In this document: positions 57,779 through 64,000 of the stretch, piece by piece
Numbering within the stretch: position 1 is the first letter of the stretch
How the letters are laid out: the number at the start of each line of letters is the position of its first letter
Program-made: the position numbers and the translations under genes
Notes under the pieces: generated by a model
The model's input: only the letters and a program-made list of their open reading frames with translations
What the model was told of the DNA's origin: nothing
Database searches by the model: none
NCBI GenBank assembly: GCA_022495995.1
Contig: JAFEMH010000978.1
Coordinates: 1 to 64,000 of the forward strand
Length of the DNA: 64,000 nucleotides
Direction: 5' to 3'
Origin: Adenophora triphylla var. japonica
Lineage: Eukaryota > Streptophyta > Magnoliopsida > Asterales > Campanulaceae

Positions 57779-59506
57779 TCTGACTCTCGAAACCGAGGAT
57801 TACGCGAACTGTTCGAGGATTCTCGCGCTAACAAGTCGCCGACCCGGTGTTCTCACCCACTTCTTTCTCGCCAAGGAAAGGGATAGGAAAGGTTTAGACT
57901 CGGGGTAGGTGTTTAGTGAAGGCTCGTGCAATATGCAAATTAGAATCTTCAAGTTTACTTAAAACGTGTCTTTTATTAATATCTATTTGGTTGGAAAAGG
58001 GATTATGCCCTTCTTTTTTTCACAACTACTCTAGATCCCGGATCGGTGGGTTCCGTCACTACGTCTATAAGCCCCTCGTATTCCACCCGTATTTCGACCT
58101 CCCAGGGGTGGACAGCCCCGGCGAGGGTCCTATAGGGCACGCGGATCCCACCGACCGAGAGTAAAGAACGCTTCTATCGGGTCTAGCGGGTCATAGGACC
58201 TTTCAACGCACGAGCGATGCGGATTATAGTCAAGGCAATACCGGAAAGTCTCGTCTCTCTCGCCTTGACGGATCTTTGGCGAGTTTCGCTTGAGCGAATG
58301 ACGATTTCGACTTTCGGTAATGTCCGAGAGAATAATAGGCATGGGTTGGGCGGTAAAAGCCGGATGACACAAAGGTCACATTGAACTTCGTTGCATACGC
58401 AGTGCGTGGGGAATCGAAGTCAATGCCGGTCAAGATCTTGCCAATTTTTCCTTGTCGGAATTTTGGCGAGCTTCGCTTGAGCGAAAGATCTTTTGATTTT
58501 TGGCAAAGACTCGGTCTTGACTTTTACGCATTCCGTGCGGGTCAAGGTCAATAGTCAATGTCGGAGTCAAGATCCCACCGATTCTTCCTTGTCGGAATTT
58601 CGGCGGAATTTCGCTTGAGCGAAACTCTTGGCTTCCGTTATGAGCTAAGGCTTGACCTTTACGTGGGTATGCAACGGGGCTATATGACACGGACTAGACC
58701 AAAAACCAACCAAAAGTCACGGTTTTTGAAACGTGTGACACGGACCGTGCATTGGTCGACACCGGCCGCCATGGGGAGGTTGGGATGATTCCGTGCGCGC
58801 CCGGGAGCATCGTAAGGCCGTCCGTGATCGCAGTGGAACCACCCTCGGGTTTGAAGGACGTGCGTGCAAAAGTGTACAGGATATATCAAAGCGCGTAGTG
58901 TGCGGTCTCCTAAAAATGTTCCTTTTGAGTTAAAACAGAGATTTTCATAATGTGTTTTAAAGGAATGATCTTCGGGACGGGGAAAATGCAACACGTAAGC
59001 ACGTAAATTTTCTCGGGAGCCCTGGCCAGTCATGGAGCCGAGTAGCCCCAAGCTGCTAGGACTGCCAGATTAACCATGATTTTTCCTGGTGGAATTGCCA
59101 CTGAGGTCGCCCGGTCAGAATCCAAGGAGGATTGAGCCGTACGACTGCATGGATCAATTTTCCAGGTTCCACTCCTTTTGCTATTTTTCGGGTTGTTTCC
59201 CGTTTCAAAGTATGCACAGATTCCAAGATGCAAATGATGCAATGCATGGTAAAGAAAGCAAGCACGATTAATGAAATCGGCGATGGGAGTCTAACCCGCT
59301 CAAAGGGAAAAGCTTTCTTTTATTTTTTTTTCAAAATTGTTTTTTTTTTTTTTTGAAAAGGGATACTGGTACGTGGATTGTTAAACCACCGGTTATCCCA
59401 ACTCCCACGTCAGGGAGTGTACAGGAAGGGTAAGTGGTTTCCACCTATATACCGAGTATCAATTTTTTTTTTGTTTTGAAAATAGAAGCTTTTCTCCTTT
59501 GGGTAA
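57779..59506 (-). other. Leader of element B with repeated hairpins
   Basis: The stretch of 1.7 kb between primer-binding site and gag has no gene. The perfect inverted repeat TTCGCT-TG-AGCGAA occurs three times (58285-58298, 58472-58485, 58610-58623), each shortly after TTGTCGGAATTT-like or TTGACGGATCTTT sequence, so the unit is about 140-190 bp. GTCGCCCGGT (59106-59115) and GCCGTACGAC (59136-59145) form one more CCG pair, 30 bp apart. 59315-59355 and 59463-59472 are poly-T. Confidence 0.65.
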
Positions 59507-59524
59507 TCCCCAGCAGAGTCGCCA
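59507..59524 (-). promoter_or_regulatory. Primer-binding site of element B
   Basis: On the - strand TGGCGACTCTGCTGGGGA begins three bases after the 5' LTR. It is complementary, with about one mismatch, to the 3' end of a plant tRNA-Arg as I remember it (TCCCCAGCGGAGTCGCCA). Tat elements commonly use tRNA-Arg. It fixes the element's orientation and LTR end. Confidence 0.8.
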
Positions 59525-59527
59525 AAC

Positions 59528-60138
59528 TGTGAATGTGGTGCCCAAATTTTTGTGTTGGATTCACGCGAGTTTGAAGACATCCGAGTTTAATTTGAAAAAC
59601 GGAGTCGCCACGCCATTTTGATTACCTCAAAACTTTGAAAAAAAGGTTTTTACTTGGGTTCGGAGGTTAAGTTACCCCTTGGGAAGAACGTTTGGCGTTC
59701 ACCCAAAGTGCCTTGCCCGAGCAAGTCTCCCAAGATTTCAGTAATCGTGCTTGCTTGCGTGCTTTCTTGTGTGCATGTGTTTGAGAAATAAGGGGGGAAT
59801 GTCCCAAGTTGTCTTCCGGACGTACAAACCATTTGTTGGTTGTCGCTCGGGATTCCTTGGAATTTTATGTATTTGGGATTATGATCCCGTCCTCATCTTA
59901 TGACTTGTGATCATCGCATTTTAACCTCGGGACCCTCGGGACTTGCGTGATCGAGAGAATGACTCTCTTTTGGTCAAAGATGAGGTTCTTTAGAAAAGGA
60001 GGGTCCTTAGCCCATCAATCCTACGCTTTAAGACGGTCAAGCTCGTATAGAGGCTTCATACTCTTTCTTAAGCGATAATCGGAGATATAGGGTTCAAGGT
60101 TGTCCCTTTTCTAAAGAAATATGGAACCTTTAATGGAA
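59528..60138 (-). repeat. 5' LTR of element B, truncated
   Basis: The last 611 bp (3' part in LTR orientation) of the 1617-bp LTR match 42779-43400. Homology stops after AACCTTTAATGGAA, where the antisense gene of element C begins. TGGAACCTT stands on both sides of the joint (60122-60130 and 60139-60147). The promoter part of this LTR is lost. Confidence 0.85.
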
Positions 60139-60834
60139 TGGAACCTTCAAAGATGCAGTAACTCGATCCGGCTTTACGACGAAAGATATTGTGGCCAAAT
60201 ACAAAGGTAAGATGAAAGCGGAAGAGACCATACCTGAGATGGATAACAAGCTTACCTCGAAAAGAAAAAGGGTGGACCAGATCTCCGGGGTGGAGAAGCA
60301 AATTTGGAATGAAGAAGTGTTGGAGAATCAGGTAAGAGTTAATTTGGATCTTTGGTACATTGATTTTTATTTTGGTAAAATGTCTTTTTTGTTCGTTGAT
60401 GACAGATTGTCTCGATGGCTAAGTTAATGTCCAAAGAGATCAGGATATGGAGGGATAATTGTGATACCTTTGATATGAGTAGGGTCGAATACGAGAAGGA
60501 TTTGAAAGAAGCTGCAAGGATAATGAGGGAAAAGGGATTGGAAATCAGGGACAAAAATGAAGAGATTTTAAAATGGCGGTCCAGGCTTGCAAGTGTTGAT
60601 ATCAGGCATGAAAGGGAGATGGAAGCACTTCGGGATGACTTGGTGCATGAAACTGCGAAAGCAGTTTTTGAAACTAGAATCCAAATGATTGAGGAATATC
60701 AGGCAGGAGAGCATGTGAACTGGAACCTGGATGATGAAAAGGCAGCTTTACAGCGGATCCATGATGAAAAGATGAATGAGGGCTCCAAGGATCTTGAACA
60801 GGTTGATGATGCTCATGACAGCAACATGGAATGA
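60139..60834 (+). pseudogene. Element C antisense gene, 3' part (coiled coil)
   Basis: The frame is open from about 60142. Exon 1 ends at 60331 (EEVLENQ, then GTAAGAG). Exon 2 runs 60406-60834 after GACAG; the intron is phase 0. Exon 1 has a basic patch (SKRKRVD). Exon 2 is 142 residues, highly charged, with heptad-like stretches (EYEKDLKEAARIMREKGLE, then RHEREMEALRDDLVHE): probably a coiled coil. The start is missing because element B joins here. The intron and position match the antisense genes of 1, A and B, but the sequence does not. No in-frame stop is seen in what remains. Confidence 0.6.
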
Positions 60835-61715
60835 CTTTCAGGAGGAAAACACAAAAATTAGGATGCTTAAGAGCAGAGGTTGGAGAAGTTACTTCCAAAG
60901 CAGATGTCATCTGAAAAGGTAAAATAAATGCTCGGTTTTTGGATGGTATTATCGGGGTGGAATCCCTGAAGACAATTTTAATTTTTATTTGGTTATGTAA
61001 TGGGTCCATAAGGACCAAAGACAATTTCTTTTACGTGTTGGGTTGGTCCAACACTTTTGCACTTTAACTTTGGTAGTTTGGATGTTTTTATGGTAACTTT
61101 AATTTAGTTATGGTTTAGTAGTTTTCAAGCATGTCAAGGCTTGTTTTATTTTGGATGAAATTTTTCCTTGGATGATCATTTGTTATGCTCATAAGGTGAC
61201 ATGATAGTATGTCAAAACGGTAGGTACTTAAGATGACATGTATATGTCATAACCACAAGAATAATACGTAAGATCAATCATTTAACTGAGTGGGAATGGG
61301 TAAGCTATATGAGTTTACCAATATAGGCCCACCCCACACCTCAATTAAAGAGATAACGTGCGCTCCAGGCGAAGGTGTGGTAACCTAACATCTTAAGAAA
61401 GAGGTAATTAACTCTTTAAACCTTAGAAGAGATTGTGTACCTTTACTTAAGAAGAGATGGCCAGTCTCTGATGGAGGAGAATTTGTTGTTCTTTGCGTAC
61501 TTTCGACATGTCCCCATGTATGTATGTCAACTCCTCATAAGATAGAAACATGTTAAAAATGGACGTCAACTAATGTTGATGCCTCTCCACAAGGTGTGTT
61601 AGTGACATCTTGATTTGCAATGAAGTAATAAAAGAGTACATAGAAAAATAAAAGGTTACAAATAAATAAAAGATTATCCATACCTGGGAAGAGATGAGTT
61701 TAAGGGGGGTTTCAT
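60835..61715. other. Unassigned stretch of element C
   Basis: It is AT-rich with no reading frame of note. It lies between the convergent ends of the antisense gene and the integrase. The CTACG hairpin module of the other Tat copies was looked for and not seen. Confidence 0.5.
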
Positions 61716-62945
61716 TCAAATGTAATACCTTTTAAGGTGAATGGCGTTCCAACTCCGTGGTATCATTTGGCCATCCAAGGTTGCCAGGCGATATGCTCCT
61801 TTCCCGGCCTGTGCATTTATTAGGTAGGGTCCTTCCCATTTTGGGGCGAGCTTGCCTGCATTGAGCTCCTTTGTATTTTGGAATGCCTTTTGTAGGACTA
61901 AGTCTCCTACTTGAAACCTTCTAATTCTTACGTTTATGTTGTAAGATCTGGCTACCCTTTGTTGATATGCTGCCATGCGAACTTTGGCCATGTCCCTCAG
62001 TTCGTCTACGGTATCTAAGTCAAGTATCAAGATGTCTTTATTATGTTCATATGTCAACAAACTGTATCTGGCCATAGGTACAAGTACTTCTGCTGGAATA
62101 ACTGATTCTGTTCCAAATACAAGTGAATAGGGGGTTTGACCAGTAGCGTTCTTAGATGTCATCCTGTCAGCCCATAGAACCATTGGTAACTCTTCTGCCC
62201 ATCATCCTTTCTTCTGGTTCAGTCTCTTTTTTAAGTTGCTTATGATTATTTTGTTGCTAGATTCTGCCTGTCCATTGGCTTGAGGATGAACAGGCGAAGA
62301 TGTCACCATCTTGACTCCCCAAGATGTCAAGAAATCTTGGGTTCTCTTGCTAATGAATTGAGAGCCGTTGTCACAAATTATCTCTGATGGTATCCCAAAT
62401 CGACTGAATATATTTCTTTTGATAAAAGAAATAACTTCTCTGTCACGAACTTGTACGTACGCCTCAGCTTCTACCCATTTAGAAAAGTAGTCTGTCATAG
62501 CTAGTAGAAATACTCTTCCACCTGGTGCCATGGGTAATTTTCCTACGATGTCCATTCCCCAAACCATAAACGGCCATGGCGACAGGATAGGATGTAGTAG
62601 TTCAGCTGGTTGGTGCAGAATGTCCCTATGTCGTTGACAGGAGTCACATTTCTTTGCGTAGTCAGCAGCGTCTCTTCTCATTGTGGGCCAAAAATAGCCC
62701 ATCCTCAGAGCCTTGGTATGCAGACTTCTGCCCCCGGTATGATTTCCACACTCTCCTTCATGTAGTTCCTTGAGAACCTGATGGGCTCGGTCTGCTTCTA
62801 GACATCTTAAGTAGTGACCTGCAGCAGATTTTCTAAACAAAAGGTTGTCAATAAGTAAATACTTAGATACTCTTACCCTGAATGCTCTAGCATTTTTTTC
62901 CTCGGCTGGGATCGTATCATCTAAGAGATATTTGATAATAGGAGC
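61716..62945 (-). pseudogene. Element C integrase (one in-frame stop)
   Basis: From 62945: end of RNase H (YLLDDTIPAEEKNARAF), then integrase. Zinc finger: HEGECGNHTGGRSLHTKAL and CDSCQRH. The core has WGMDIVGKLP, ICDNGSQF and ANGQAESSNK, so all three catalytic positions are present. The only visible break is TGA near 62201-62203, between NQKKG and WAEELP. Since related proteins have a basic residue before WAEELP, CGA to TGA is the likely change. The C-terminal part keeps LAPKWEGPYLI, AYRLATLDG and PRSWNAIHLKRYYI and stops at 61716. The type is Retand/RIRE2-like. Confidence 0.9.
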
Positions 62946-63666
62946 TGTTTTGGTAGAAAAAACAATAAAGTTGAATCTTAACTTTGACTAGTGTGTGGAT
63001 TAAACAATAAGAAGGGGACTGTGGAATTCGATTATATGGAACAAAAAGCAAGAAAAGAAACGATAACACCACGATTTGTTAACGAGGAAAACCTTAGAGG
63101 TGATAACCTCTTTGGAAAAAACCCCAGGAGTTAGGTCTCCAACCTTAAAAGTTTCACTATGATGATCACGAATACAACTTTGGAAGACAATGGAGAGGAT
63201 TACAAATAGCTTGTGTGTAAGGTGTGTGCGTATATGGGGGTGAGTATGTTCCGTCTCCATTTCCCCTTAAATATGAGTAAGTATGAATATGTCAAATACG
63301 GTTCCTACAATCTCGGGATAGAAGCTTATCCTCCTCAACCTCCGTGAGACCAATTCGTCCTTGCCGTTGAAGATGTGTTGAACGTGAGTGGAAAATATCC
63401 CGTATTTCTCTCTTAATTACTGGAAAATAAGAATACAGATATTAGAAAATATTAAATAAATAAATATTAAAACGATACTTACAGTGGAATGACATCTTGA
63501 TATGCAGGATCAACTGAAGATGTTACCATGCTGAAAAATACCCACAACAATTTGTCCCCAAAAACATTTGGCTATGTAGGCAACTGAAGAGGCAAAATGT
63601 TTTTCTCTCTAATTAAATGCTCAACCGCCAGCTTTACTTGATGGGACGGTTTAGGGATACGTGGCG
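62946..63666 (-). repeat. LTR X, copy 2: probable 3' LTR of element D
   Basis: It begins at the same base (TGTTTTGGTAG) as copy 1 but sits in element C after GGAGC. Homology to copy 1 ends near 63666. The sense is - by its TATA-like box and leader. It is followed by the start of an opposite-strand gene, exactly the order found at the 3' end of elements A and B. The LTR may continue beyond 63666. Confidence 0.65.
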
Positions 63667-63747
63667 TCAATGGACGGTTGGGGAGAAGTGTTTGGAAAAG
63701 TAATTTTCTTGAAATAAGAGTTCTTTTTCTCTTTAATAACCGCTTGG

Positions 63748-63757
63748 ATAAATAAGC
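63748..63757 (+). promoter_or_regulatory. Possible TATA box of element D antisense gene
   Basis: GATAAATAAG lies 126 bp before the ATG at 63874. A pyrimidine-rich leader follows. CTTCAAGGTAAAACTT near 63809-63824 looks like a 5' splice site within the leader. The CCG palindromes of A and B are not present. Confidence 0.35.
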
Positions 63758-63873
63758 TTCTCAAAGCTTCTTTTTCACCCCTGTTAGCTTACTGTGCCGT
63801 TCATCTTCAAGGTAAAACTTCTTCCTTTCTCATCTTCTTCCATTGTTTACCTTTTTTCTTTCCTTTGTCAACC

Positions 63874-64000
63874 ATGGGTAGGACCAGGTGGTCTTCGTCC
63901 AAACCTAAAAGTGTCCAGTCCCCACAAGGTCCCATAGAGGTTAGTCTTATCGATTTCGTTCGTGAAAATGCCCTTGTAAAACCGGATGAAGAAACTTGTT
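63874..64000 (+). CDS. Start of element D antisense gene (runs off window)
   Basis: ATG in the context TCAACCATGG opens MGRTRWSSSKPKSV and then SLIDFVRENALVKPDEE, without a stop to the window end (42 codons). Its place directly after an LTR on the opposite strand matches the antisense genes of A and B, and it may be the 5' part of the kind of gene whose 3' part is seen in element C. The family cannot be named from this much. Confidence 0.45.
   Translation, partial: MGRTRWSSSKPKSVQSPQGPIEVSLIDFVRENALVKPDEETC

Larger units (their letters stand above)
42779..60138 (-). mobile_element. Tat element B, nearly full length (17.4 kb)
   Basis: In element order: 5' LTR piece (60138-59528), primer-binding site (59524-59507), leader (to 57779), gag-like region (57778-56119), protease/G-patch (56118-55082), RT (54310-53190), two RNase H domains (53189-52229), integrase (52217-51058), hairpin module (50787-50721), antisense genes (+ strand 45837-50445), 3' UTR and 3' LTR (44395-42779). 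All coding parts are frameshifted. Its 5' LTR is cut at about 60138, where element C begins. Confidence 0.9.
60139..62945 (-). mobile_element. Element C, second Tat subfamily, fragment
   Basis: Integrase with a short RNase H tail on the - strand (62945-61716) is followed in the 3' direction by an opposite-strand spliced gene (60139-60834), the Tat plan again. The integrase clearly differs from that of 1, A and B (WGMDIVGKLP instead of WGIDVIGKI). The left side is cut by element B and the right side by LTR X. Confidence 0.8.

Overview
The window looks like repeat-rich, probably heterochromatic nuclear DNA of a flowering plant. I see no convincing host gene. Almost everything is nested LTR retrotransposon sequence. 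The dominant family is a large Ty3/gypsy element of the Tat (Ogre/Retand-like) type. Signs for this are the WGIDVIG integrase core, a tRNA-Arg-like primer site (TGGCGACTCTGCTGGGGA), a G-patch after the protease, an extra RNase H, and antisense genes between integrase and the 3' LTR. Dicot-type Ty1/copia remnants, a chromovirus, a solo LTR and a PIF/Harbinger MITE fill the rest.

Layout. 1-10730 is the 3' half of Tat element 1 (+ strand): integrase, two genes on the opposite strand, repeat-rich 3' UTR, LTR. 8759-21084 is Tat element 2 (+), which shares the 8759-10730 LTR and keeps only gag and protease between LTRs. 21085-25426 holds two copia remnants, with a 623-bp MITE (22781-23403) nested in one LTR. 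25427-27139 has no recognisable gene. 27145-29491 is a solo LTR with a 5-bp target duplication. 30151-32267 is a chromovirus with an internal deletion. 32351-41775 is Tat element A (- strand), truncated at its 5' side by another LTR (X, 41776-42492). 42779-60138 is Tat element B (-), nearly full length (LTR, PBS, gag-like region, protease, RT, two RNase H domains, integrase, antisense gene pair, LTR). 60139-62945 is element C (-), of a second Tat subfamily. 62946-64000 is the 3' LTR and antisense-gene start of a further copy, D.

How the parts fit. In elements 1, A and B the sense strand carries gag-pol. The opposite strand carries an intron-containing plant-mobile-domain gene (aORF1) followed by a DUF7745-like gene (aORF2). 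Two features stand out. (i) In A and B, the LTR promoter and both antisense-gene promoters carry the same pair of GCCGTGCGGC-type palindromes, 29-31 bp apart and about 20-30 bp upstream of a TATA-like box. Elements 1 and 2 have their own variant (AGTCCGNNCGGACT or GGCCRTCCGGCC). (ii) A small module of consecutive hairpins, starting with CTACG...CGTAG, stands as direct repeats on both sides of the antisense gene cassette, and its stems are kept by compensating or wobble changes. Nearly all coding regions are broken by stops or frameshifts, so these are decayed copies.
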